DNA of 64,000 nt from Ascoidea asiatica (lineage: Eukaryota > Ascomycota > Saccharomycetes > Ascoideales > Ascoideaceae): contig BCKQ01000003.1 of the NCBI GenBank assembly GCA_001600695.1, positions 372,001 to 436,000 of the forward strand, in the 5' to 3' direction. Positions 53,543-63,664 of the stretch are shown here, in pieces. The position numbers and the translations under genes were made by a program. A model generated the notes under the pieces. That model saw only the letters and a list, made by a program, of their open reading frames with translations. It was not told the DNA's origin and did no database searches. The stretch's first letter is position 1; every line of letters starts with the position of its first letter.

Positions 53543-54224
53543 TCTATTAATATCTTTACTTCCTATTATATACTTTCTATTATATACTTTTTATTATATA
53601 TTATTTCATTATTTATTTCATTAACTTATCACTTCATTCTCGTATTATTTTCAATTATTTTCAATTAATTTCATTTATTTTCATTTATTGCAATAAAATT
53701 ATTATTTACAATTCTTTTTTATAATCAGCCACATTCATATTACATAACACATTACATAATCTACCACCAGCCATATACGTGGCAAAACACTGGTGTAAGG
53801 ATGTGTATTATGTCATCAACACGCACGTTTCACCGCACTTTGACACTCACTTTAACACGCACTTCTGTACGCGAGACCAAATACACGGTTTTCTTTGAAA
53901 TTTGTATCACATGACTCAATCACGTTTTTTTCACGTTTTTTTCACGTTTTTTTCACGTTTTTTTCACGTTTTTTTTTATTTTTACCTTTTGACACTTTTC
54001 AAAATTTAATTTTCAATTTCACATTTCAAAATCTGCAAATTCTTCTGAATTTAAAAAAAAAAGAAGCTTTAAATTTTTGAACGTTAACTAAAAGTAAAAG
54101 TAAAAGTAAAAAGGTTCATTGAAAATTACAGTTCATTAATCAATCAAATATCTTATAAATAAAGAAATAGATATTTAAAGAGAAAATCATTTCCCATTTC
54201 ATAAATATTATAAAAATCTTCAAT
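53543..54224. promoter_or_regulatory. Divergent promoter region of MRPL7 and eIF3m
   Basis: A GC-richer patch at 53740-53905 has two AACACGCAC copies (about 53819 and 53855), CGCACTTTGACAC and a CACATG box at 53908. The TCACGTTTTTT array follows. AT-rich on both sides. Confidence 0.6.
53920..53974 (+). repeat. Five-copy 11-bp array of TCACGTTTTTT
   Basis: Units begin at 53920, 53931, 53942, 53953 and 53964, all identical. Each repeats a CACGT core at about one helical turn, so factors bound to it would sit on one face of the DNA. About 250 bp upstream of the eIF3m start. Confidence 0.9.
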
Positions 54225-55691
54225 ATGGCTTCAACTGCAATTGCCTCTTCAACTCCTATTATTACAAAAGATGATTCAGAAGATTCTTTAAATTCTTCAT
54301 CATCTTTAGATTCTTTAGATTTCTCTTCAACAAATAATAACAATAATAATGAATCATTTATTAACTCATGTATTGTAATTGATGCTGATTTTCAAGATTC
54401 TGTATTTGAATATGCTTCAATAATTGATCAAATTGAGAAAAAAAATGAATTTTCAATAAAAATTAAAAATTTATTATTAAATAATAATTTAAATTTAAAT
54501 AAAAATTTTTATAATATTTTAATTAATTCAACTAAAAATTTAAAATTTTTAAATCAAAGACAATTTGAACCAACTTTAAATTTATTTTTTTATATTTTAA
54601 GTAATTCATTAAATTCAAATATTCAAATTTTTAATTATTATTTTAAAATTTTAATTAATAATTTAATTAATTTCACTCCAATTGAAATTTTATCTAATAA
54701 TATTAATAATAATATTAATAATAATAATAATAATAATACAAATTCAATTTCAATAACTTTTAATAATATCTTATCAACTTTAACTAATTTTTTTAATTAT
54801 ATTAATAATAATAATAATCAAATTAAATTATTCTTATTAAATTCAATTATAAAAATTTTTAATAATTTAAATAATGATTCAAAATCTAAAAATATTCATT
54901 TAATTAATCCATTAATTAAAAATAATAATTATTTAACTTATTTAAAAGATTTAAATTTATCAATTAATCAATCTTTAAAATTTTCTTATGATTTATCAAA
55001 TTTATTATTATCTTCAAATTTTAAAAATTATAATTATTTAAATTCTTTTAAATCTTTATTATTAAATAAAAAAAATTTAACATTTTTAAATAATTCATCA
55101 AATTCAAATAATCCTGAATTTTCAAATTATATTAATTTCCTTTTAATTAATTCATTTTTAAATTTAAATGAAATTGATTTATTTTATTTTTTAAAATTTG
55201 ATTATATTAAATTAAATTCAAATACTCCTTTAGTTAATTTATTAAATTCTTATCTTAATGATGATTTAAATAACTTCACTAATAATTTAAATAATTTAAA
55301 AAAAACATTACCAATTCAATTATCTTTAAATGAAGTTAATTCAAATAAAATTATTTATAAAAAAAAATTATTAATTTTAAATAATTTAATAATTAATTCA
55401 AATTCAAATTTAATTTATTTTAATGAAATTTCAAATAATTTAAATTTAAATAATGATTTAATTCAAATTCAATCAATTATTTTTGATTCAATTAAATTAA
55501 ATTTATTTAATGGAAAAATTAACCTTTTTAATCAATCTTTAAAAGTTTTTAAAATTAATTCATTTCCAATTAAAAATTTAAATGAAAAAAATTGGGTTAA
55601 AATTAACTCAAATTTACAATCCTGGAAAAACTCAATTAATGAAATTAATCAATTTTTAATTCAATCAAAATCAAAAAAACTTGCCAATTAG
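54225..55691 (+). CDS. Probable translation initiation factor eIF3 subunit m (PCI domain)
   Basis: A 488-residue Asn/Leu-rich, all-helical protein. The best evidence is the C-terminus: INLFNQSLKVFKINSFP followed by WVKINSNLQSWKNSINEINQFL. This matches the eIF3m end, where the PCI winged helix is followed by a Trp-containing helix (W..L...L..W...L). The N-terminal DADFQDSVFEYASII also fits a PCI-type start. Saccharomyces cerevisiae lacks eIF3m, so its presence would say something about the lineage. The sequence has diverged strongly under AT pressure, and another PCI protein (COP9 signalosome or proteasome lid) is possible. It converges on SEC8 with only 46 bp between the stops. Confidence 0.55.
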   Translation: MASTAIASSTPIITKDDSEDSLNSSSSLDSLDFSSTNNNNNNESFINSCIVIDADFQDSVFEYASIIDQIEKKNEFSIKIKNLLLNNNLNLNKNFYNILINSTKNLKFLNQRQFEPTLNLFFYILSNSLNSNIQIFNYYFKILINNLINFTPIEILSNNINNNINNNNNNNTNSISITFNNILSTLTNFFNYINNNNNQIKLFLLNSIIKIFNNLNNDSKSKNIHLINPLIKNNNYLTYLKDLNLSINQSLKFSYDLSNLLLSSNFKNYNYLNSFKSLLLNKKNLTFLNNSSNSNNPEFSNYINFLLINSFLNLNEIDLFYFLKFDYIKLNSNTPLVNLLNSYLNDDLNNFTNNLNNLKKTLPIQLSLNEVNSNKIIYKKKLLILNNLIINSNSNLIYFNEISNNLNLNNDLIQIQSIIFDSIKLNLFNGKINLFNQSLKVFKINSFPIKNLNEKNWVKINSNLQSWKNSINEINQFLIQSKSKKLAN

Positions 55692-55737
55692 AATTTTTAT
55701 ATTTTATATAAACAAGTATATAAATAGATAAATAAAT

Positions 55738-58700
55738 TCATCGTTTTGATGCTTCTTCTAATTCTTTTAAAATTAAATTAAATTCTTGATTAATAATTTG
55801 AAATCTGTCAATATTATTTGTAAATTCTTCACTAAATATTAACTTTATCATTGTTCTATTTTCTGATAAATTGAATATATTTTTATTCTCTTTAACTTCT
55901 TTTATTATATTTTTCTTACCCTTATTGAATAATTCATAATATAATATTGAATAATTAAATTCAACTTCATCTCTTTTTTTCATTACTGTTCTTAAAACTT
56001 GTTGAATTGTTAAAATATTCATTTGTAATTTTTTAATTCCATTTTTATTTATAACTTTAATTAAGTTTCCACAAAGTATTAATAATCTATCAATGAATTC
56101 GGGTATACCTTCTAGAATACTTTCTTTATCTTTTACATTCATTACAATTAATAATTTTGAATGATATGATAAAATAATTTCATTTAATAATTTTACATTA
56201 TTTACAACTTCAACCATATCTGATTCTGGGGCCCATTCATTAATCTTTAAAGCTGAAGTAATTTGATATATTGATCTTAATCTTAAATCATATCTTAATG
56301 CTAATAATGTATCTGTTGATAATTGTTTAAAATCATTAATAATTTTATCAAATAATGCTAATGAATCTCCTTCTTCTAATGTTAAATATATATGTTCAAT
56401 ATTATCTGTTAATTTTGTATCACTACCTTCTAACAATAACCAATTATTTCTTAATTCTGTTATATAATTATCTGAATCTTTTGAAATATTATTTTCTTCA
56501 TTATTTGTTTGCTTTTCAATTTTATTAATTGGTTTTATTACTTTTCTCATTTTTGGTAACCAACTTAAAATCCATGATATACTACCTAACATTTGAGATA
56601 ATAAATTAAATGATCTTGTTGATAATAATTGAGAAGTTGACATTGAAGTAAATAATGAATTAAAATTATCTAATAATACATCAATTTCTGCAGTTATTAT
56701 AGATTTATCAATATTTTTATTTTTTAAAATTTCAACAGAAATATGTGATAATTCTGGAGATTTCATCCAATGTGTTAATTGATTAATTTTTTTATCACTT
56801 GTCATTTCTTCCATTGAAATTAATTCTTGATATAATCTTTGAAATTTATTTAAAAATTTATTTAACATTAATAAAATTAATTGACCATATTCAGGTCTAT
56901 AATCTAAATTTGTATTTAATATATGACAAATTCTCATAAATAAATTAAAAAATTCAATTGAACATTTAAAAATTTTAAAATTTTTATTACCATTTAATCT
57001 TGAATTTATATAAGATTCATTATTTTCAATTGAAATTTCTTTAATTTCAGAAGTTATTGAATAAAGATTATTATCAAATGGTGGTTGAATTAATAAATAT
57101 GAATCTTTTTCAATAGTATTTTCATACATATAATCAAAAGTTTCATCTAATTGTGGTAAAAAAGTTTTTAACATGAAATCTTTGAAAAAATCAATTGGTT
57201 CATTTGATTTTTTTACTAATTTTTTTGGAAAAGTAATTTTTGCACCTTGAACAAAAACTAAAAAAGATTCTAAAATAACTCTCATATTGAAAACATTTGG
57301 TGGTACTAAATTTTCTTGTTGTTTATAACTTTCATCTTCAATATATGGATTTAAAGAAGGTTGTTCATTAGCCATTACAAAACCTGGAAATAAATCTTGT
57401 AAAACAAATTTTAAATCATTTGATTCTTTAATAATTTGATTTTTTGATAAAGTTGTATCATTTAAATGAAATATTGGAGAATTATTTGATTTTTTATCAA
57501 AAATTATATTCCAATTTTGATTTGAATGATTTTGATTTTTATTTTGAGAATGAGATTGATCTTGAGATTGAGAATCTAATTTTTTCATAGAATATTTATT
57601 ATTTTTTTCAGAAAATACAACAGTATCATCAGTAATATATGAATAAATTAAAGATCTTGCTTCATTTTCCATATTTTTCCAAATTTCGATATAATCATAA
57701 ATATTTGAATTTAAATTTGAATTAATAAAAGATTTTGAAACTTCATAAATAACTCTATGACCTTGTAAGACTAATAAAAATTTAGTAAAAACATTCCAAA
57801 AAAAATCTTGTAAAACAACAATATCTAAATCTCCAATACCTAAACCAAAATCAACGGCATTAAAATCTAATTTACCAAAATCATTATTATTAATTTTTAA
57901 ATGTTTTGGATGTCTTAATCTTGTTTCTTGTGCAGAATGATTTACTAATTTATGTAATTGAATTGGATGTTTATGAGTTAAAGTTTCTAAAGCAGTTGGT
58001 AATTTATCTAATTTTGATAAAGTTTCTAATAAAGTTTTAATATAATTAAATGGATCCATTTGTTGATCTTTTTTATTATTATAATAATAATAACCACCAC
58101 TACTCCCATTATTATTATTGTTGTTGTTATTGTTGTTATTGCTTTTTTTGTTATTATTGTTATCATTATTTGTATTACTATTACTAGAATCTTTATTTGA
58201 ATTTAATTTTAATTGTTTATCCCATTCATTTAAAAATTTTTCAAGATTTAAATGAATATTCAGAGATCTTTCAGAAATATCAATATTAATAATATTATGA
58301 ATATATTGTTCTAAAGTTGAAAAACCAAAATTTTGTTCAAAAAAAGTATTTACATTACTATCATCAGTATTACCATAAGATTTTAAATAAATTGTTGAAT
58401 ATAATTCATCCATAATTATTTCAAATAAATTAATTCTTTGAGTTTTTAAATAATTTTTAATACCATTTAAAGATTTTATTGACCATAAATTGAATTTATC
58501 AGAAATTCTATCAGATTCAGATAATAAAAATTCAACTTTTGAAAAATTTTTTTCTAATAAATGATTTTCAATTAATTCTGGTAAAGATTTTAAAAATTGA
58601 ATTGAATTCAAAATTTCTATCATTTCAGAATATTTTTTTGAATTTTGAATTAAATCATTTAATAAAATTGATTTATTATCATTAGTAATTTCAGGAATTG

Positions 58701-59088
58701 ATTTTTTTAAATTTTCTTTAATTGATTTGATTGATTCATGAGATTGATTAATATAATTCAATACAGAAGAATATGAACCAACACTATTATTGAAATCTTG
58801 AAAATGTTGATTTACAGCATTTTGAATACTTGATTCAATTTTTGAATATAAATTTTTGAATTCAGGATATTTATAAGCCATTCCAACAGAAGTTGTATCT
58901 AATAAAGGCAAAGCTATTTCTAATGGATTAGGATCAGTATCCTTTGTAACAAATTCCCATTCTTTTTCAACCTGATTATAAGAGTCTTGCAAATCATCTA
59001 AAGACTTTCTCATTTTATTTCTTTCCAAGTCACTGAATTGACTTACAGACAACGTTCGTTGTTTTGAGGTTTTAGGAACAGAAAGCAT
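55738..59088 (-). CDS. SEC8: Sec8, exocyst complex subunit
   Basis: A 1116-residue protein, close to yeast Sec8 (1065). The Sec8 N-terminal domain is clear: LDDLQDSYNQVEKEWEFVTKDTDPNPLEIALPLLD (about residues 30-64) and NQHFQDFNNSVGSYSSVLNYINQSHESIKSIKENL, which is the coiled region that packs against Sec6/Sec10 in the complex. The rest is the helical CATCHR-type rod. It tethers secretory vesicles at sites of growth. A Ser/Asn stretch near residues 300-330 and a GGYYYYN patch are local low-complexity inserts. Its upstream region shares a 17-bp element with SEC26. Confidence 0.93.
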   Translation of the reverse strand: MLSVPKTSKQRTLSVSQFSDLERNKMRKSLDDLQDSYNQVEKEWEFVTKDTDPNPLEIALPLLDTTSVGMAYKYPEFKNLYSKIESSIQNAVNQHFQDFNNSVGSYSSVLNYINQSHESIKSIKENLKKSIPEITNDNKSILLNDLIQNSKKYSEMIEILNSIQFLKSLPELIENHLLEKNFSKVEFLLSESDRISDKFNLWSIKSLNGIKNYLKTQRINLFEIIMDELYSTIYLKSYGNTDDSNVNTFFEQNFGFSTLEQYIHNIINIDISERSLNIHLNLEKFLNEWDKQLKLNSNKDSSNSNTNNDNNNNKKSNNNNNNNNNNNGSSGGYYYYNNKKDQQMDPFNYIKTLLETLSKLDKLPTALETLTHKHPIQLHKLVNHSAQETRLRHPKHLKINNNDFGKLDFNAVDFGLGIGDLDIVVLQDFFWNVFTKFLLVLQGHRVIYEVSKSFINSNLNSNIYDYIEIWKNMENEARSLIYSYITDDTVVFSEKNNKYSMKKLDSQSQDQSHSQNKNQNHSNQNWNIIFDKKSNNSPIFHLNDTTLSKNQIIKESNDLKFVLQDLFPGFVMANEQPSLNPYIEDESYKQQENLVPPNVFNMRVILESFLVFVQGAKITFPKKLVKKSNEPIDFFKDFMLKTFLPQLDETFDYMYENTIEKDSYLLIQPPFDNNLYSITSEIKEISIENNESYINSRLNGNKNFKIFKCSIEFFNLFMRICHILNTNLDYRPEYGQLILLMLNKFLNKFQRLYQELISMEEMTSDKKINQLTHWMKSPELSHISVEILKNKNIDKSIITAEIDVLLDNFNSLFTSMSTSQLLSTRSFNLLSQMLGSISWILSWLPKMRKVIKPINKIEKQTNNEENNISKDSDNYITELRNNWLLLEGSDTKLTDNIEHIYLTLEEGDSLALFDKIINDFKQLSTDTLLALRYDLRLRSIYQITSALKINEWAPESDMVEVVNNVKLLNEIILSYHSKLLIVMNVKDKESILEGIPEFIDRLLILCGNLIKVINKNGIKKLQMNILTIQQVLRTVMKKRDEVEFNYSILYYELFNKGKKNIIKEVKENKNIFNLSENRTMIKLIFSEEFTNNIDRFQIINQEFNLILKELEEASKR

Positions 59089-59777
59089 CTTTTAGATTGT
59101 ATATTTATTCAGCAATAGTCACTCCCAAGATCCTTTTCCACTTTGATATATACACAGTCAGTGATGTATCTCTTGATATATTTGAAGCAATTGCAGTTCT
59201 TCTCAGCTTCTTTTTATCTTTAATTTAATCTGATTTGATCTGTTTTCCTTTGTTGATTTCAGTGTTTTTGAATACGTTTTGCATCGGCGCTTAGCACTTT
59301 GGTAAAAAATACACCTTTAATCTATCTCTGCCTCCAGCTGTCAAGTCACTGTTTATCTGCGTATCCACCACTTTTGGCCTGCGTGCGCAAAAATGAATTC
59401 TTTTTTCTCCTGTTTATTTTGAAGAGACTCCAATGAAGTGAATTAAATCAGACTTAAAACAAATAATCTTCATCTCCAGATTTTTATATTATCTAGAACC
59501 ATATAAACAAGTGGATATATTCATTTCAATTGATTAGATTTATTTCGGTCTTGTCTGGGGTTATTTATCAAGAGCTTTGCTCTCTTCTTTTATTTCTTGC
59601 TCATAATCTCGTCTCTCGCTTCAATTCATCTGTCTTTTCTTATCAATAAAAATAATTATAATCATTATTATAATTAGATCGATAACAATAATCATAACAG
59701 TAATCAAAGTTCTTTAATTTATTAGCATATATAACTTACCCAACCTATTCACCTTATTCAAGTACTTTGTTTTTAAT
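59089..59777. promoter_or_regulatory. Divergent promoter region of SEC8 and HID1
   Basis: A GC-richer patch at 59270-59400 includes the SEC26-shared element at 59284-59300 and CCACTTTTGGCCTGCGTGCGC. The HID1-proximal part is AT-rich with TCTC-type tracts and ATAATCAT repeats. No gene seen. Confidence 0.55.
59284..59300 (+). promoter_or_regulatory. Element shared with SEC26 (TCGGCGCTTAGCACTTT)
   Basis: Counterpart of 52430-52446, one mismatch in 17 bases, 196 bp upstream of the SEC8 ATG. Confidence 0.6.
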
Positions 59778-62700
59778 ATGGGTGCAGCTGAATCAAAACT
59801 AAATTTCAAGACAAATGTATTTCGATTAGCAAAAGATGAAGAAATACAATTTGATGATCAATATTGGAATATGTTTTGGGAAATGCCTGAATCAACCAAT
59901 GATATATTTAATATTTTAACATCTGAAGATATAAAAATTCTAAGAGATAAAAATTTCAAAAATTTCTTAAAATTATTAAAAATTATAATATTTAAATTAA
60001 TTTCAATTTCAAATAATAAAAATTTTCCAAAAAATTTAAAAGATAAAAAAATTGTTTTGAATTGTTTAAGATTATTAACTAGATTATTACCTTTTTTATT
60101 TGAAAAAAATGATTTGAAAATTTTTGAAATTGATTTATTTTGGTCAAGAGGTTTAAAATTAAATAAAGATCCATTATCAAGTTCAAAATTTTCAACAAAT
60201 GCAACTGTTGGTACTTTATCTTCAAATTCTTCAACTAAAACTTTTAATAATTCTAATAATTTCAATAATAATCAATCATTTAATCAATTTAATCATATAA
60301 ATAAAAATAATAAAATTTTAAATAGTAGTAATAATAATAATAATAACAATAACATTAATAATGATCTAAATTCAAAAAATCCACCTTCAAATAATCATAT
60401 TCTTTCAACTGAATCTGAGAATATAAACAATAGTAATATTAACAATGTCGAAAATAATAAACTGTCTTCCCCTTCTTCTTCTTCAACTTCACTGATCGTC
60501 AATATAGATAGTCCCACTTTTGAATTACCTTTAGGTGCTCAATTAGTTTTCACTTGTGTTAAATTATTATTTACAAATTCTTTCACAGTGAAATCAAATT
60601 CAAAATCAAATAATAATAATAATAATAAAGGTCTTGATTTTACAATTTGGGAACCTGGAATTGGTTCAACTTCAAAATTCACAAATCCATCAACTGATTT
60701 AGATTCAAATAGGACTGAAGTTTTAAGATTATTAGTAACTTTATGTTCTCAAAGTTTATATATAACTCCAAATAATTTAGTTTCAAAAGGTTCAAGATTT
60801 TTAACTGTTTTAGTAACTTCAACTCCAAAATTACAACTTTTATCTTTATTATGTTCTTTAATAAATTTAATTTGTAGAAGTTGTAAAATAAATGATAATA
60901 ATGGTTTAAATTTTTCAAATTCAAATTTAACTGAATTACGTCATTTATTAGTAACTTATTCATTTGAATTATTCACTTTAATGTTAGTTTATCCAATTCC
61001 AAATGATATAAAATTTTTGAAAAATCTAGAAATTTATAATATAAATTATAATCCAAAAAATCATAATATGGTTAGATATTATTTAGGTAAATTACATAAA
61101 TCAAGTGAAATTATATTTATTATAAATCATTTAATAAATTTTTTAAAAGAACCAATAATTCATTCAAGAAATAATGAATTATCAACTTTTGCAATTATTA
61201 AAAAAAATACAAATTTTTCACAAACTGAACCTTCAATTTGGTCAACAGAAATTTTAATGATAATTTGGGAATTATTTCAATGTAATAAAAATTTTAGAGA
61301 AATTGTTAAAACAAATAATTATTCAAATGAATTAATTATAATTTTATTATATTATATAATTAATTTTCAAAATATTGAAGCTCAAAAAAATATTGTTAGA
61401 TTAACAAGTTATTTAGTACTTTATCTTTCCTCAAATAAAGATATTTGTTTAAATTTACTAAAACCAATAAAAATGAGTTTTTATAATCAATTACCAACAT
61501 CTTTTAAACCTTCTCCAACTCCAATAACCTATAGAGATTTAGTTATAATTAAAGTTTGTAAAATGTTAATCAATGAACAAGAAATCTCAAGAAACATTTT
61601 AATACCAACTTATATTGAATGGTTATATAATTTAATTCCAATTGCAGAATCTTTAAAAAATATTGAAGATTTTAAAAAAAATAATAAAAATAATAAAAAT
61701 TCAGAATATGAAGATTCTGTTGTAAGTTCTAATAATAAATCTTCTGTAAATTTAGGAGGTGGTTTATCATATAGTGCTTCAGCTTCAATAACTCAAGTTG
61801 TAATAAAATTATCTCAACCAAGATTTTTAATGGATTCTTCAATGAATCCAGATTTATTAGCATTAATAATTAGATCGATATGTAATTCAATTTGTCGATT
61901 TCCAAAACAATCAAAAACTTTAATATTTGTAATTGTTAAAAACTTTAGAATATATAATAATGTTTATTTACATATAAAAAATACAACTTTAAAGGTAGAG
62001 CAATCATCCAAAGATGCAAATTCAATAATAAATTCAGAAAATAATCAAGAGAATCAAAATCAAAATCAAAATCAAAATCAAAATCAAAATCAAAATTCAA
62101 ATTGTAATGAGACTTGTAAAAATTGTGATAATGAAAATTATAAAGAAAATGAAAATAGAAAACAGAATACTAATAAGAGTCTTAATATCAATAGTAACAA
62201 CAATAATAATAATAATAATAACAAAAACAAAAACAAGAACAAAATTGAAAATGAAAGTGATAACGAAAGTGGATATGAAAATGAAAATGTCATGTCTAAT
62301 ACTAATGAAATTGAGAAAATTAAGAAGAATGAACTAGCGACCATAAATGAAATAGGAAAAGATGATGATGATATTGATTTAGCTTTAAGGCCAACACCTC
62401 CAGTTGGAATGTCAGCAAAGGCTAAAGGAAAATTACCAGCAGATGCTCCTTTATATAGAACTTGGTCAGGTTTAGTAGCTTTAAAAATAATATTAAAATA
62501 TATTGAATTGATTAAAAAAAATGTACCGAATTTTGATAATTATAATTCTATTGAAACTAAAGGTCTTTTAAAAGCAATTGAATCTATACCTGATATTGAA
62601 AATAAAATAAATAAAATAGCTACAGTAGAATATCTTCCTCAAACAGATTTACCTCAATTAAAATTTCTTTGGTCAAATGTTTCTTTAGGTTGGTATGAAA

Positions 62701-63290
62701 GTATTCTTTGGGGGCAAATTTATAAAATTGATTTTAGTTTATCAAATAAATTGCATTCAAAAAACTTTTCTGATACTATAAGTAATACATTCTCAGGTTT
62801 TGGGTTATCTGCTTTCACAGGAAATAATAAGAATAAAGAGCCTGAAACTAGCAAAAGTGATGAAATACCTAGAAATAAGCCTATTTCTAGAAGAGCTTCT
62901 AGTTGGTCATTTGCTGGTTGGAGTAATAATACTAATAATAATCCAGATCAAGATAATATTGAAATTGCCAAGAAATGTTTAACAAATATCAATATTTATT
63001 ACGGAACCAAAATTGTTTTATTCAAAACTAAAAAAAGAGCACCAGATGTACCTTCTCTACTTCAGCCTAGAGGTGCTGTTGATGCTGTTGCTGATACTTT
63101 TATCAAAAAATTAGGTGACCTTAGAATAACGAGAAACAATACTCTTCCAGCGCATAATCCTTCATTGAATGAACCTCCGACAGAACTTTCTCATAGAAAT
63201 TCGCTTCCAAACATCAATGCAAGAAACTCTATTCAGTTAAATAGTCAAAGACACAGCTCATTGAATCTTTCTCTAGGTGCAATTCAATAA
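59778..63290 (+). CDS. ECM30: HID1 family protein (yeast Ecm30), predicted N-myristoylated
   Basis: A 1170-residue protein. It begins MGAAESKLNFKTNVFRL, matching the HID1 start and the MGxxxSK myristoylation pattern. FDDQYWNMFWEMPESTNDIFNILTSEDIKILRD, IVLNCLRLLTRLLPFLFE and FELPLGAQLVFTCVKLLF follow the HID1 order. In animals HID1 acts at the medial/trans-Golgi in dense-core vesicle and cargo sorting; yeast Ecm30 and fission-yeast Ftp105 are the fungal members as I recall. Asn runs, a (Gln-Asn) tract near residue 760 and Lys-rich repeats are inserted. CTG codons occur at 60462 and 60492. Confidence 0.9.
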   Translation: MGAAESKLNFKTNVFRLAKDEEIQFDDQYWNMFWEMPESTNDIFNILTSEDIKILRDKNFKNFLKLLKIIIFKLISISNNKNFPKNLKDKKIVLNCLRLLTRLLPFLFEKNDLKIFEIDLFWSRGLKLNKDPLSSSKFSTNATVGTLSSNSSTKTFNNSNNFNNNQSFNQFNHINKNNKILNSSNNNNNNNNINNDLNSKNPPSNNHILSTESENINNSNINNVENNKLSSPSSSSTSLIVNIDSPTFELPLGAQLVFTCVKLLFTNSFTVKSNSKSNNNNNNKGLDFTIWEPGIGSTSKFTNPSTDLDSNRTEVLRLLVTLCSQSLYITPNNLVSKGSRFLTVLVTSTPKLQLLSLLCSLINLICRSCKINDNNGLNFSNSNLTELRHLLVTYSFELFTLMLVYPIPNDIKFLKNLEIYNINYNPKNHNMVRYYLGKLHKSSEIIFIINHLINFLKEPIIHSRNNELSTFAIIKKNTNFSQTEPSIWSTEILMIIWELFQCNKNFREIVKTNNYSNELIIILLYYIINFQNIEAQKNIVRLTSYLVLYLSSNKDICLNLLKPIKMSFYNQLPTSFKPSPTPITYRDLVIIKVCKMLINEQEISRNILIPTYIEWLYNLIPIAESLKNIEDFKKNNKNNKNSEYEDSVVSSNNKSSVNLGGGLSYSASASITQVVIKLSQPRFLMDSSMNPDLLALIIRSICNSICRFPKQSKTLIFVIVKNFRIYNNVYLHIKNTTLKVEQSSKDANSIINSENNQENQNQNQNQNQNQNQNSNCNETCKNCDNENYKENENRKQNTNKSLNINSNNNNNNNNNKNKNKNKIENESDNESGYENENVMSNTNEIEKIKKNELATINEIGKDDDDIDLALRPTPPVGMSAKAKGKLPADAPLYRTWSGLVALKIILKYIELIKKNVPNFDNYNSIETKGLLKAIESIPDIENKINKIATVEYLPQTDLPQLKFLWSNVSLGWYESILWGQIYKIDFSLSNKLHSKNFSDTISNTFSGFGLSAFTGNNKNKEPETSKSDEIPRNKPISRRASSWSFAGWSNNTNNNPDQDNIEIAKKCLTNINIYYGTKIVLFKTKKRAPDVPSLLQPRGAVDAVADTFIKKLGDLRITRNNTLPAHNPSLNEPPTELSHRNSLPNINARNSIQLNSQRHSSLNLSLGAIQ

Positions 63291-63664
63291 ATATTATGTT
63301 TTAATCTTGACTTATTTTATTTCTTTTAGATGGTTTCAAAGCGAATGTAAAAAAAAAAAAAAAAAAAAAAACGTAAAATAATAACAATAAAACAATTAAA
63401 CAATAAAACAATTAAACAATAAAACAATAAAACAATAATAACAATAATAACAATACTGTAGTAGTTAGCGGTGGTACACCGTCTCTTTTTCTTAGCTTTT
63501 TACTCTCTTTTTTACCTAACCACATTATTTCTATTCCAAAACGACTATAAAAATTAGTCTCGAATCTCACATTAGTTTCATCTTTTTAAATCAATTTTCG
63601 ATAATAAAAGGAATATAAATATATAACCAATTTTATAATATAAAGGTGAAAGAAAAGATTTTAG
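63291..63664. promoter_or_regulatory. Upstream region of the last gene
   Basis: A poly-A run of about 23 (63349-63371), AACAATAAAA repeats to 63460, then a short GC-richer piece (GTAGTTAGCGGTGGTACACCGTC). No gene seen. Confidence 0.5.

Noticed and set aside
2906-53880. Recurring TGGTCTC/GAGACCA heptamer in intergenic DNA (near 2906, 30069, 36269, 44415, 53873).
   Set aside because: Five sites are only modestly above my rough expectation for this composition and show no consistent position relative to genes.
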